Positions 42,527 to 50,975 of a stretch of DNA of 64,000 nucleotides are shown piece after piece (position 1 is the first letter of the stretch; each line of letters opens with the position of its first letter). The notes under the pieces were generated by a model. The model had not been told where the DNA came from, made no database searches, and saw only the letters and a program-made list of their open reading frames with translations. The translations under genes and the position numbers were made by a program. The stretch spans positions 537,756 to 601,755 of the forward strand of contig CAZVNM010000002.1 of NCBI GenBank assembly GCA_964628685.1, given 5' to 3'. This DNA is from CALMEC01 sp964628685 (GTDB lineage Bacteria; Actinomycetota; Thermoleophilia; Miltoncostaeales; Miltoncostaeaceae).

Positions 42527-44158
42527 CTACGACCGGCCCCGTGCGGCGCGGTAGGCGCGGATGAGGGCGGTCGTCGAGCCGTCATGCTCGCCGATGGGCG
42601 CGCCGTCGGCGAGTTCGGGCGAGATGCGCCCCGCGAGGACCTTGCCGAGCTCGACGCCCCACTGGTCGAACGAGTCGATCTGCCAGATGCATCCCATGGT
42701 GAACACGCGGTGCTCGTAGAGCGCGATCAGCTGGCCCAGCACCGACGGTGTGAGCCGGGGCGCCATGATGACGGTCGTCGGCCGGTTGCCCTCGAAGACG
42801 CGATGGGGGACCTGTGCGGCGGCCACGCCCTCCGACTCGACCTCGTCGCGCGTCTTGCCGAACGCCAGGGCCTCGGACTGGGCGAAGAGGTTCGCGATCA
42901 GCTGGTCGTGGTGGCCCTCCACGTCGTGGCGCGGGTTGGCGAAGCCGATCATGTCGGCGGGGATCAGGTGGGTGCCCTGATGGATCAGCTGGTAGTAGGC
43001 GTGCTGGCCGTTGGTGCCGGGCGTTCCCCAGACCACCGGGCCGGTGTGCCAGGAGACCCGGCGGCCGGCGAGGTCGACGAACTTGCCGTTGGACTCCATG
43101 TCCAGCTGCTGCAGGTAGGCGGGGAACTTCGACAGGTAGTGGGAGTAGGAGAGCACCGCGTGGGTCTCGGCGTCGAAGAAGTTGGCGTACCAGACGCCCA
43201 GGAGCCCCATGACGGCCGGCGCGTTGCGCTCGACCGGCGTTTCGAGGAAGTGCTCGTCCACGATCCGGAAGCCGTCCAGCATCTCGCGGAACGCCGGCGG
43301 TCCGATCGCGATCATCAGGGAGAGGCCGATCGCGGAGTCCATGCTGTAGCGGCCGCCCACCCAGTCCCAGAACTCGAACATGTTGGCGGTGTCGATGCCG
43401 AAGGCCGCGACCTCGTCCGCGTTGGTCGACACGGCCACGAAGTGCCGGGCCACCGCGGCGTCCTCACCCAACTTGCCGACCAGCCAGGTGCGGGCGGAGC
43501 GGGCGTTGGTGATCGTCTCGATCGTGGTGAAGGTCTTGGACGAGACGATGAAGAGGGTCTCCTCCGGGTCCAGGTCGGCGGTCGCCTCCCAGATGTCGTC
43601 GCCGTCGACGTTGCTCACGAAGCGCACCCGCAGCGTCCGGTCGCTCACGTCGCGCAGCGCCTCGTAGGCCATGGCGGGGCCCAGATCGGAACCGCCGATG
43701 CCGATGTTGACGATGTTTCGGATCCGCCTGCCGGTGTGTCCCAGCCAGTCGCCGCCGCGGACGCGTTCGGCGAACGCCGACATCCGGTCGAGCACCGCGT
43801 GCACATCGGGCACGACGTTGTGGCCGTCGACCTCCACGGTCGCGTCCCGCGGCGCGCGCAGGGCCGTGTGCAGCACGGCGCGGTCCTCGGTGGTGTTGAT
43901 CCGCTCCCCGGCGAACATCGCCTCGGTGCGCTCGCGCAGGCCCGCCTGGGCGGCGAGCGCGGCCAGGAGCTCCATGGTCTCCGCGGTGATGCGGTTCTTG
44001 GAGTAGTCGATGCGCAGGTCGCCGACGTCGATGACGAAGCGCTCGGCGCGACCGGCGTCGGCGGCGAACAGGTCGCGCAGGTGGCGGTCGGCGAGGGTGC
44101 GGTGATGTGCCTCGAGGGCCGCCCACGCCGGGGTCTCATCGATGCGCTGTGCCGTCAC
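42527..44158 (-). CDS. pgi: Glucose-6-phosphate isomerase
   Basis: A 543-residue enzyme interconverting glucose 6-phosphate and fructose 6-phosphate. Family signatures are NIGIGGSDLGPAMAYEAL, FIVSSKTFTTIETI, WDWVGGRYSMDSAIGLSL and SFDQWGVELGKVLAGRI. AAGGAG lies 5 nt before the GTG at 44158, which fixes the start; another GTG two codons upstream sits directly against the ribosome binding site. Length is normal for the long bacterial form. It is upstream of gnd. Confidence 0.97.
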   Translation of the reverse strand: MTAQRIDETPAWAALEAHHRTLADRHLRDLFAADAGRAERFVIDVGDLRIDYSKNRITAETMELLAALAAQAGLRERTEAMFAGERINTTEDRAVLHTALRAPRDATVEVDGHNVVPDVHAVLDRMSAFAERVRGGDWLGHTGRRIRNIVNIGIGGSDLGPAMAYEALRDVSDRTLRVRFVSNVDGDDIWEATADLDPEETLFIVSSKTFTTIETITNARSARTWLVGKLGEDAAVARHFVAVSTNADEVAAFGIDTANMFEFWDWVGGRYSMDSAIGLSLMIAIGPPAFREMLDGFRIVDEHFLETPVERNAPAVMGLLGVWYANFFDAETHAVLSYSHYLSKFPAYLQQLDMESNGKFVDLAGRRVSWHTGPVVWGTPGTNGQHAYYQLIHQGTHLIPADMIGFANPRHDVEGHHDQLIANLFAQSEALAFGKTRDEVESEGVAAAQVPHRVFEGNRPTTVIMAPRLTPSVLGQLIALYEHRVFTMGCIWQIDSFDQWGVELGKVLAGRISPELADGAPIGEHDGSTTALIRAYRAARGRS

Positions 44159-44372
44159 GCTCACTCCTTGGGGGTGGTCGCTGCGGACGGTATCCGATTG
44201 CGTTTTCCGGGGTGGGCCCACGGGCGGTTCGGGGGCGATCGGGTCGATCGGGTGTGGTTGCGGTGACGATCGGGTGACGGCCCCCGACGGGGGACGATCG
44301 ACCGGGACCGGTCGGTGCGGCGTGATCTCCTGCCCCGACGTCGGGTGTCGCGCCCGACGACGGTGTCGGACG

Positions 44373-44394
44373 GACGGACCGGGACGGGTCCGTC
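44373..44394 (-). terminator. Hairpin terminator after the AAA+ gene
   Basis: GACGGACC-GGGACG-GGTCCGTC, perfect 8-bp arms, starts 34 nt after the AAA+ stop. The surrounding 270-nt gap before pgi holds further G+C-rich inverted repeats but no gene that I can support. Confidence 0.55.
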
Positions 44395-44427
44395 GGGGAC
44401 TGGGCCCGACGTCCGCCGCGGGTGTCG

Positions 44428-46023
44428 CTACGCGAGCTGGTTGGCCCTGATGTAGGTCAGCACCTCGTCGTAGATGCCGTCCTTGCCGCTCGTGGCGTGC
44501 TCGTGGATGCGGGAGAACCAGGCCGGGGCCGAGGGCCGCACCTCGCGGAACGCACGGGTCATCTCACCGGGGCCCACGACGACGTCGTCGCCGAGCGCGT
44601 TCGCCGCGGCCAATGCCTTGGCGCGATCGATGAGGTTCAGCAGGTCGTCCACCGAGAAGTGGCGCGTGCGCTCGATGATCCAGGCGATGTCGAGTCCCGA
44701 CACCTTCGTGTCGCCCATCGCACGGCGCAGGATGGACTCCCGGGCCTCGTCGGTGGGCGGCAGCACGACCATCGCGCGGTCCAGGCGACCGTCGCTCATG
44801 AGGGTCATGTCGATGTCCCAGGGGGCCGACGTGCCGCCGAAGATGTAGAGGCCGCGGTGCGAGGCGGCGCCGGTGATCTCGGACGCCAGGCGGCTGAGCA
44901 CGCGACGGTCGGCGGGCGCCTCGGGCGTGTCGGGGTGGATGCCGACGCGGTCGAGGTTGTCGAGGAAGAGGACGCACGGCAGGACGTCCTGCGCGGCCCT
45001 GAAGATCGTCTCGACGTTCTGGCGCGGGTCGCCCGGCCACTGCATCGACTCGGCGAGGTCGACCGGGAGGAACGCGGCCTTCAGCTCGCCGGCGACGATG
45101 CGGCCGAAGAACCGCTTGCCGCAGCCGTCGGGTCCGAACAGGACGATGCCGCCCTGGGTCCCCTTGCGGGCCCCGCCACCGTGGCGGAGCGGGTTGACGA
45201 CGACCGCCTCCAGGCGGTCGCGGACGTCCTCAGCCGGGATGTCGGCCAGGGAGAGGGTGGGGCGCTCGATGTCGTCGGCGGCGACCGTGAACCGCTCGTC
45301 CGGGCGCTCCCAGACCTCGCCGTTGGCGGAGGCGGGGGCGTCGGCGACCGGGGCGGCCTGCGGGGCCGGCTCGGGGACGGGGGGCAGGTCCTCCACATCC
45401 GGCAGGGCCGAGATGGGGGGAAGGGGCGGCAGGCCGTCGTCGTCCGAGTCCTCGAAGCTGATGTCGGCGACCAGTGTGTCGTCCACGCTCTCGATGTGCT
45501 CGAAGGCCGTCGCGTTGGCGGCGCGCAGGGCGCTGCCGCGGGGACGCGGCGGTGCCTCGACGGCCGGGGACGCGGCGGCCTGCGGCGCGGGCGCGGGAAG
45601 AGCGTCGGCGGATGCGGCCGGCGCCGGTCGCTGTGCGGGCTGCGCGGGTGCGGGACGGGAGGGGGCAGCCTGCGGGGAGGCGGGTGCGGGATCGCTTGCG
45701 GCGGGTGCGGGCGGGGGTGCGGGGTGGGGGACGACCGGAGCGGCGGTGGGTGCGGCCTCGAGGGCGCTCGCCAGCTGTGCGAACGCACCGGCGCGCGGAT
45801 CACCCGTGGCCGCAGCGGCCGCAGCCGCGGCCCGGTTGGCGGCCGCGTGGGCCGGGTGGGCGCGGAGGATCGCCTCGGCGTGGGCGAGCGCGTCGGTCGC
45901 GAGCCCCTCGTCCATCAGATGCCCGATCAGGAGCATGCGCAGATCGACGTTGTCCGGGGCCGTCTGAACCGCCGCTTCGAGGCCGGCGATCAGCTCGTTC
46001 TTGGGGGACTTTTGAGCTGCCAT
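44428..46023 (-). CDS. AAA+ family protein with altered Walker motifs
   Basis: A 531-residue protein with an N-terminal TPR-like helical region (1-75), a long Pro/Ala-rich linker (about 90-235) and a classical AAA+ domain. The domain has Walker A GPDGCGKRFFGR (297-308), a Walker-B-like VLFLDNLDRVG (351-361), a sensor region LYIFGGTSAPWDIDM and a second-region arginine patch SDGRLDRAMVVLPP. In Walker A the usual Thr/Ser after GK is Arg304, and in Walker B the catalytic Glu is Asn356. It may bind nucleotide weakly but should hydrolyse it poorly. The ATG at 46023 was chosen over an upstream extension lacking conserved sequence. The function is unknown. Confidence 0.85.
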   Translation of the reverse strand: MAAQKSPKNELIAGLEAAVQTAPDNVDLRMLLIGHLMDEGLATDALAHAEAILRAHPAHAAANRAAAAAAAATGDPRAGAFAQLASALEAAPTAAPVVPHPAPPPAPAASDPAPASPQAAPSRPAPAQPAQRPAPAASADALPAPAPQAAASPAVEAPPRPRGSALRAANATAFEHIESVDDTLVADISFEDSDDDGLPPLPPISALPDVEDLPPVPEPAPQAAPVADAPASANGEVWERPDERFTVAADDIERPTLSLADIPAEDVRDRLEAVVVNPLRHGGGARKGTQGGIVLFGPDGCGKRFFGRIVAGELKAAFLPVDLAESMQWPGDPRQNVETIFRAAQDVLPCVLFLDNLDRVGIHPDTPEAPADRRVLSRLASEITGAASHRGLYIFGGTSAPWDIDMTLMSDGRLDRAMVVLPPTDEARESILRRAMGDTKVSGLDIAWIIERTRHFSVDDLLNLIDRAKALAAANALGDDVVVGPGEMTRAFREVRPSAPAWFSRIHEHATSGKDGIYDEVLTYIRANQLA

Positions 46024-46162
46024 CGTGTGGTGTATCGGCGGCACCCCCTCGGAAGTTAACGTCGGAACGCGTGCGATCGGGACGAAATCCACCGGCCTGC
46101 CGCGGGGCGAGCGGGCAGACTAGGGAGACGACGGAAACCGTGCGACCGACGAAGGAGATCCC

Positions 46163-47242
46163 ATGGCGGAGAACGCCGACATCGCGGGCATCGAGAAGAT
46201 CCTCGGAGACGAGGCATCCGGCCTGCTCACCCATGAGTGCACCACCATCGGCAAGGACCGGCTGTCGGCGCCTGGCCCCGACTTCATCGACCGGGTCACG
46301 TCCATGTCGGACCGCTCGCCCCGCGTGCTGCGCGCCCTGTCCGAGCTCTACAACAACGGCCGCCTCGCGGGCACCGGCTACATGTCCATCCTGCCGGTGG
46401 ACCAGGGCATCGAGCACTCGGGTGGTGCCTCGTTCGCCAAGAACCCCGACTACTTCGACCCCGAGAAGATCGTCCAGCTCGCGATCGAGGGCGGCTGCAA
46501 CGCCGTGGCGAGCACCCTCGGCGTGCTCGGTCAGACGGCCGGCCGCTACGCCCACAAGATCCCGTTCCTCCTGAAGCTCAACCACAACGAGTTCCTGAGC
46601 TACCCGAACGGCTACGACCAGATCATGTTCGGGTCGGTCAAGCAGGCCTTCGAGATGGGCTGCGTCGCCGTCGGCGCCACGATCTACTACGGCTCCGACG
46701 AGTCGAAGCGGCAGATCCAGGAGGTGAGCGAGGCGTTCGACGCCGCGCACGACCTGGGCATGGCGACGGTGCTGTGGTGCTACACCCGCAACTCGGACTT
46801 CAGCAAGACGAAGGACGGCGGTCCCGACTACCACGTCTCCGCCGACCTGACCGGTCAGGCCAACCACCTGGGCGTGACCATCCAGGCCGACATCATCAAG
46901 CAGAAGCTCCCCGAGACGAACGCGGGCGGCTTCAAGGACCTGAAGTTCGGCAAGTTCGACGAGCGCATGTACTCGGAGCTCATGACCGACAACCCGATCG
47001 ACATGACCCGCTACCAGATCGCCAACTGCTACATGGGTCGCATCCCGCTCATCAACTCGGGTGGGGCGTCGGGTGACAACGACCTGCAGGACGCCGTGCG
47101 GACCGCGGTCGTCAACAAGCGCGCCGGCGGCGCGGGGCTCATCAGCGGCCGCAAGGCGTTCCAGCGCCCGATGGCCGAGGGCGTCGAGCTCCTGAACGCC
47201 ATCCAGGACGTCTACCTCTGCAAGGACATCACCCTGGCGTGA
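46163..47242 (+). CDS. Class I fructose-bisphosphate aldolase (DhnA/FbaB type)
   Basis: A 359-residue enzyme splitting fructose 1,6-bisphosphate in glycolysis. It matches the bacterial class I family: GYMSILPVDQGIEHSGGAS, PFLLKLNHNEF, CVAVGATIYYGSDES and TVLWCYTRNSDF, with Schiff-base lysine region TIQADIIKQKLPE, and GGAGLISGRKAFQRPM binding phosphate. AAGGAG precedes the ATG by 5 nt, a strong ribosome binding site as expected for a highly expressed gene. It is divergent from the AAA+ gene and ends in a clear terminator. Confidence 0.95.
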   Translation: MAENADIAGIEKILGDEASGLLTHECTTIGKDRLSAPGPDFIDRVTSMSDRSPRVLRALSELYNNGRLAGTGYMSILPVDQGIEHSGGASFAKNPDYFDPEKIVQLAIEGGCNAVASTLGVLGQTAGRYAHKIPFLLKLNHNEFLSYPNGYDQIMFGSVKQAFEMGCVAVGATIYYGSDESKRQIQEVSEAFDAAHDLGMATVLWCYTRNSDFSKTKDGGPDYHVSADLTGQANHLGVTIQADIIKQKLPETNAGGFKDLKFGKFDERMYSELMTDNPIDMTRYQIANCYMGRIPLINSGGASGDNDLQDAVRTAVVNKRAGGAGLISGRKAFQRPMAEGVELLNAIQDVYLCKDITLA

Positions 47243-47256
47243 TGTCGTCGGACGGC

Positions 47257-47283
47257 GGTCGGACACCCCGCGGGTGTCCGACC
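47257..47283. terminator. Bidirectional hairpin terminator between aldolase and Crp genes
   Basis: GGTCGGACACCC-CGC-GGGTGTCCGACC has perfect 12-bp arms. It lies 15 nt after the aldolase stop and 35 nt after the convergent Crp-family gene. Confidence 0.75.
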
Positions 47284-47317
47284 ACCATCCGCACCGGGAC
47301 CGGTGGGCGGGGACGCG

Positions 47318-47995
47318 CTAGGACACCGACGACGTCTCGAGCGTCTCGTCCCCGTAGGGCAGCCAGATCGTCCGGTTCTCGATCCGCAGGTCGCCCTGTG
47401 CGTGCAGCTTGCCGAGCGCGATGGTGACCGACTCGCGCACCGCGCCCACCATGTCCGCCAGCTGCTGGTGGGTGAGCTTCAGGTCCAGTCGCAGCCCCTG
47501 TGGGGTCGCGCGGCCGTAGCGGTGGGCGAGCTGGCGCACCTTCAACAGGACGCGCCGCTCCACCCGCGGCTCGAGGGCCGTGGCCGCGGCCAGTGACCGG
47601 TCGGCCACCTGGCTCGCCAGGTGACGCACGATGTTGCCGGCGAGCACCGGGTCGGAGAGCCACTCGCTGAACCGCGCGTGGTCGACGGGTACCACGATCG
47701 AATCGGAGAGCGCCCGGCAGTGGAAGCGCGGTGACCCGTCCGACCACCCCTCCGGCGGCACGACCAGGAGGTCGCCCGCCTCCGCGAACGTGACCGTGCG
47801 TCCGCTCGCGTCGTCGTCGGCGTCCATGCTGACCGTGAAACGACCCTTCACCACGAGCATCGCCGCGTTCCCGCCGTTCAGCTCCAGATCACGCCCGGCC
47901 ACCACCGACGTCGTGTGGAGACCGGCGATCATGTCGCTGGCCGCCGCCGGATTGAGTCCGTCCGTCAGCTCGAACTGGGAGATCGTGTTCGCCAT
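47318..47995 (-). CDS. Crp/Fnr-family transcriptional regulator
   Basis: A 225-residue regulator with an N-terminal cyclic-nucleotide-binding-like barrel (LELNGGNAAMLVVKGRFTVS, EAGDLLVVPPEGWSDG) and a C-terminal winged helix (LTHQQLADMVGAVRESVTIA). The barrel lacks the arginine-containing phosphate-binding loop of true cAMP receptors, so the effector may be another molecule or none. GAGAGGA precedes the ATG at 47995. It is divergent from the alpha/beta hydrolase gene, and GTTTC-CAATC-GAAAC lies between them. Confidence 0.9.
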   Translation of the reverse strand: MANTISQFELTDGLNPAAASDMIAGLHTTSVVAGRDLELNGGNAAMLVVKGRFTVSMDADDDASGRTVTFAEAGDLLVVPPEGWSDGSPRFHCRALSDSIVVPVDHARFSEWLSDPVLAGNIVRHLASQVADRSLAAATALEPRVERRVLLKVRQLAHRYGRATPQGLRLDLKLTHQQLADMVGAVRESVTIALGKLHAQGDLRIENRTIWLPYGDETLETSSVS

Positions 47996-48045
47996 GAGTC
48001 CTCTCGAATCGCTGTGAACCACCGTGAGAAAAACGTGCCCTGCTC

Positions 48046-48060
48046 GTTTCCAATCGAAAC
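48046..48060. promoter_or_regulatory. Possible operator between the Crp and hydrolase genes
   Basis: GTTTC-CAATC-GAAAC is a 15-bp inverted repeat in the 143-nt divergent region. It does not match the CRP or FNR consensus. It could be the site of the adjacent regulator. Confidence 0.35.
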
Positions 48061-48125
48061 ACGCTGTGGGAAATAGCGCCTCTCGGGACGGTTGGTGCCA
48101 ACACGGACGCACGGTGGCCGGTCAG

Positions 48126-48131
48126 TAGGAT
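48126..48131 (+). promoter_or_regulatory. Candidate -10 hexamer (TAGGAT), leaderless promoter
   Basis: TAGGAT ends 7 nt before the ATG at 48139. Confidence 0.45.
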
Positions 48132-48138
48132 CCGCCCG

Positions 48139-49008
48139 ATGAACGAGCTCCAGCACTTCGACGTCGGCGAGATCTCGATGGCCGCCCACGTGGTCGGGGA
48201 GGGGACCCCCGTCATCCTGCTGCACGGCTTCCCCGAGAACAGCCACTCGTGGCGCCATCAGCTGACGGCGCTGGCCGACGCCGGCTACCGGGCGGTGGCA
48301 CCCGATCTGCGCGGATACGGCGAGACCGACGCGCCGGGGGACGTCGCCGACTACGCGTTCCCCAAGCTCGTCGGCGACATCGTCGGGCTCATGGCCGCCC
48401 TCGGCGTGGACGCGGCGCATCTGGCCGGCCACGATTGGGGTGGCAGCATCGCCTGGGCGCTCGCGGCGCGCATGCCGGAGCGGGTGCGGTCGCTCACCAT
48501 CCTCAACAGCCCCCACCCGGTGGCCTCCGCCGAGGCCCGGCAGCTTCCGGAGCAGCAGCAGAAGAGCTGGTACATGCTGCTCTTCCAGTTCGTGGGGATC
48601 GCCGAGGACTGGCTCCTGGCCGACGGCGCAGCCAACCTCGGCGCGTTCGTGTTCGACACCGCGGCGCCCGGCACGTTCTCGGACGAGGACCGGCGGATCT
48701 TCCGCGAGGCGCTCGAGCGCCCCGGCAGGATGAGCGCGGCGCTCAACTACTACCGGGCCAACATCCCGCCCGAGAGCTGGCTGCGTCCCCCGCCGGACCT
48801 GCCGCCCATCACGGTCCCCACCTCCATCATCTGGGGCACCGGCGACACGTACCTGGGCGAGCCGCTCCTCGATCGTTCGGTCGGCAAGGTCGCGGGCGAG
48901 GTCCACGTGGACCGGTTGCCCGGCGTCAGCCACTGGGTGCAGCAGGAGGCGCCGGACGAGGTCAACCGCCTGATGATCGCGGCGCTTCGGCGGGTCGACG
49001 CGGACTGA
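48139..49008 (+). CDS. Alpha/beta hydrolase, epoxide hydrolase-like
   Basis: A 289-residue hydrolase. The oxyanion-hole motif is VILLHGFPENSHSWR, the nucleophile elbow AGHDWGGSIAWAL has Asp (as in epoxide hydrolases and dehalogenases) and the catalytic His is in GVSHWVQQEAPDEV. The cap contains LNYYRANIPP, whose tyrosines could position an epoxide. The gene is probably leaderless. It is followed after 7 nt by an alcohol dehydrogenase, so the pair could convert an epoxide to a diol and oxidise it; this is an inference. Confidence 0.93.
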   Translation: MNELQHFDVGEISMAAHVVGEGTPVILLHGFPENSHSWRHQLTALADAGYRAVAPDLRGYGETDAPGDVADYAFPKLVGDIVGLMAALGVDAAHLAGHDWGGSIAWALAARMPERVRSLTILNSPHPVASAEARQLPEQQQKSWYMLLFQFVGIAEDWLLADGAANLGAFVFDTAAPGTFSDEDRRIFREALERPGRMSAALNYYRANIPPESWLRPPPDLPPITVPTSIIWGTGDTYLGEPLLDRSVGKVAGEVHVDRLPGVSHWVQQEAPDEVNRLMIAALRRVDAD

Positions 49009-49015
49009 GGCGGGC

Positions 49016-50041
49016 GTGAGCGGCGAGGAGATGCGGGCGGCCGTCTACCACGGCGGCGGCAGGATGACGCTCGAGCGGATGCCGCGGCCGCGCGCCGGGG
49101 CCGGCGAGATCGTCATCCGGACGCTCGCGTGCGGGCTCTGCGGCAGCGACGTGATGCGCTGGTACCAGGACCCGCGTGCCCCGGTGGTCCTGGGGCACGA
49201 GCCGGTGGGCGAGGTCGTGGAGGCGGGTGAGGGATCGGGCTTCGCCGTGGGTGAACGGGTCTTCGTCCACCACCACGTGCCGTGCGGCGAGTGTGATCTG
49301 TGTCGCCGGGGTCGCGACACGCTGTGCGACATGTTCCGCGCCACGCGCATCGATCCGGGCGGCCTCGCCGAGTACGTGCGGGTGCCGGCCGAGAACGTTG
49401 CCGTCGACGTGCTGCGCATCCCGGACCACGTGACCGATGTGGCGGCCACGCTCGTCGAACCGGTCGCGTGCATCGTCCGCGGGCAGCGGATGGCGGGTGC
49501 GGGGGATGGTTCGCGCGTCGCGGTCGTCGGCGCGGGGTCGATGGGCCTCATCCAGATCATGGTGGCGCTGGCACGCGGTGCCGCACAGGTGGTCGCGGTC
49601 GAGCCCGACCCGGCACGCGCCGCCCTGGCGCGCACCGCCGGTGCCGTGGTGGCCGACGGGTTGGACGCGGCGGCGGCGCGTGCGGCGCTGGGCGGTGGCG
49701 CCGACCAGGTGTTCGTGTGCACGCACGCCGACGCCGCCATCGCCGGGTCGCTGGACATCGCCGGGCCGGGGGGCGTGGTCCAGATGTTCGCGGTGCCCGA
49801 GCCGGGGCACGTCGTCGGGATCGATCTGGGCGCCGCGTTCTTCCGCGAGGTGCGCCTGGAGTCGACCTATTCGGCCGGCCCGGCCGACACCCGCGAGGCG
49901 CTGGCCCTCATCGCGGGCGGCCAGATCCGGCACGACCTGGTGGTGAGCGACGTCGTGCCGCTGGACGACGCCCCGCAGGCGTACGCGATGGTGGCCGAGG
50001 GACGGTCCCTCAAGGCCGTGGTGGACTTCACCCGCTCCTGA
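49016..50041 (+). CDS. Zinc-dependent alcohol dehydrogenase (MDR family)
   Basis: A 341-residue medium-chain dehydrogenase. The catalytic zinc ligands are in ACGLCGSDVMRWY and VVLGHEPVGEVVEAG, the four-cysteine structural zinc loop is in VPCGECDLCRRGRDTLC, and the NAD-binding loop is RVAVVGAGSMGLIQI. It resembles sorbitol/threonine dehydrogenase types. The GTG start at 49016 is preceded by GAGG; an ATG at 49031 is a possible alternative. It is probably cotranscribed with the hydrolase. Confidence 0.93.
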   Translation: MSGEEMRAAVYHGGGRMTLERMPRPRAGAGEIVIRTLACGLCGSDVMRWYQDPRAPVVLGHEPVGEVVEAGEGSGFAVGERVFVHHHVPCGECDLCRRGRDTLCDMFRATRIDPGGLAEYVRVPAENVAVDVLRIPDHVTDVAATLVEPVACIVRGQRMAGAGDGSRVAVVGAGSMGLIQIMVALARGAAQVVAVEPDPARAALARTAGAVVADGLDAAAARAALGGGADQVFVCTHADAAIAGSLDIAGPGGVVQMFAVPEPGHVVGIDLGAAFFREVRLESTYSAGPADTREALALIAGGQIRHDLVVSDVVPLDDAPQAYAMVAEGRSLKAVVDFTRS

Positions 50042-50201
50042 GCGGGTGGACGATGCGGGGGAGGGTCGCGGTCCCCGTCGCAGGCGGGCCGCATCGCCGA
50101 CCGCGCGGCCGTTCCTGCCTTCTTCACAATTCGTTTACATATGAACCCTCAAGGTGTGGCCGGTGCGTGCCGACGAATCCCCGTGAAAGGGTCGGTTCAT
50201 C

Positions 50202-50207
50202 AGGAGG
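50202..50207 (+). promoter_or_regulatory. Ribosome binding site that fixes a TTG start
   Basis: AGGAGG lies 5 nt before TTG 50213. Just upstream, CCGAC and GTCGG (50170-50195) can form a hairpin, which may influence translation. Confidence 0.7.
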
Positions 50208-50212
50208 CACCG

Positions 50213-50629
50213 TTGCGTCGTCTCACCATCGCCGTGATCCTCGGGATCGCGGTCGCGCTGGCCACTCCCGCCAGTGCACTCTCGAAGTCGGACAAGTCGC
50301 TCCGAAAAAGCGAGCGTGGCGCCGAGGCGTCCGCGTCCCCCTCGGGGCCCTCCGGCATCAAGTGGTCCGCACCGGTGGTCACACCGGCCGGCCCGTCCGG
50401 CATCAAGTGGTCGGCCCCCGCGGCGCCGTCCGCCCCGACCAGGGGCAGCGGTCGCGCCCGCGGCCGGACCGCACCGGTCACGCCGCCCGCGCAGGAGCGC
50501 GAGGCCACCAAGGTGAAGGTGGCGCCGTTGCGGTTCAGTCCGGCTAAGGCGGCCAAACCCGCCAAGCCGGCGAAGCCCGCCAAACCCGCCAAGGCGGCAA
50601 AGCCCGCGAAGACCCGCAGGGGGCGCTGA
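50213..50629 (+). CDS. Exported Lys/Pro/Ala-rich protein with GPSGIKWSAP repeats
   Basis: A 138-residue protein starting at TTG with a perfect AGGAGG 5 nt upstream. Residues 1-24 are a signal peptide (RRLTIAVILGIAVALATPAS, cleaved near ASA). The mature chain has two copies of GPSGIKWSAP spaced 17 residues apart and a C-terminal tail of repeated AKPAKP units like histone H1 or cell-wall anchors. It is very basic and probably unstructured. It could bind teichoic acids, DNA or the cell wall. No family is recognised. Confidence 0.78.
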   Translation: MRRLTIAVILGIAVALATPASALSKSDKSLRKSERGAEASASPSGPSGIKWSAPVVTPAGPSGIKWSAPAAPSAPTRGSGRARGRTAPVTPPAQEREATKVKVAPLRFSPAKAAKPAKPAKPAKPAKAAKPAKTRRGR

Positions 50630-50789
50630 GCCGGACCCGCGCCGCACGGCGCGCGACGATCCCGCGATCGTGCGGTTGGCCCTCAGGTCGTAACGCCGGC
50701 GCCCGCGCCCGCACGCCGCGTTGCATGTTCGCGGGCGGGGCGAAATCGGTGCGCTATCATCGCCCGACACCGCACCGCGGTGAACACAC

Positions 50790-50863
50790 GGTGAACGTAG
50801 CTCAGTCGGTAGAGCACCTGGTTGTGGTCCAGGTGGCCGAGGGTTCGAGTCCCTCCGTTCACC
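50790..50863 (+). tRNA. tRNA-His (GTG anticodon)
   Basis: A full cloverleaf: acceptor GTGAACG with CGTTCAC, D arm GCTCAGTCGGTAGAGC, anticodon stem CCTGG with loop TTGTGGT (anticodon GTG at 50824-50826), T arm GAGGGTTCGAGTCCCTC. G at 50790 and C at 50863 form the extra G-1:C73 pair that identifies histidine tRNA. CCA is not encoded. Confidence 0.97.
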
Positions 50864-50885
50864 CCTCCGGGGTTCGCAACACCCT

Positions 50886-50967
50886 GCGGGTGTGGCGGAA
50901 TTGGCAGACGCGCTAGGTTTAGGTCCTAGTGGGGCAACCCGTGGAGGTTCAAATCCTCTCACCCGCA
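50886..50967 (+). tRNA. tRNA-Leu (TAG anticodon)
   Basis: A class II tRNA: acceptor GCGGGTG with CACCCGC, anticodon stem CTAGG, loop TTTAGGT with anticodon TAG (50920-50922), long variable arm and T arm GAGGTTCAAATCCTC. It begins 22 nt after tRNA-His and ends 8 nt before tig, so all may share a transcript. Confidence 0.97.
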
Positions 50968-50975
50968 TCGAGGCT

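Noticed and set aside
44142..44450. A 102-codon plus-strand frame between pgi and the AAA+ gene
   Set aside because: It is Gly/Cys/Arg-rich, overlaps both neighbouring genes and the terminator, and has no ribosome binding site.
50141..50213. A riboswitch (for example c-di-AMP type) before the exported lysine-rich protein
   Set aside because: A hairpin (CCGAC with GTCGG) and GGTG/GAATCC-like pieces are present, but the conserved core and length of known riboswitches are not. The ribosome binding site is simply preceded by a stem.
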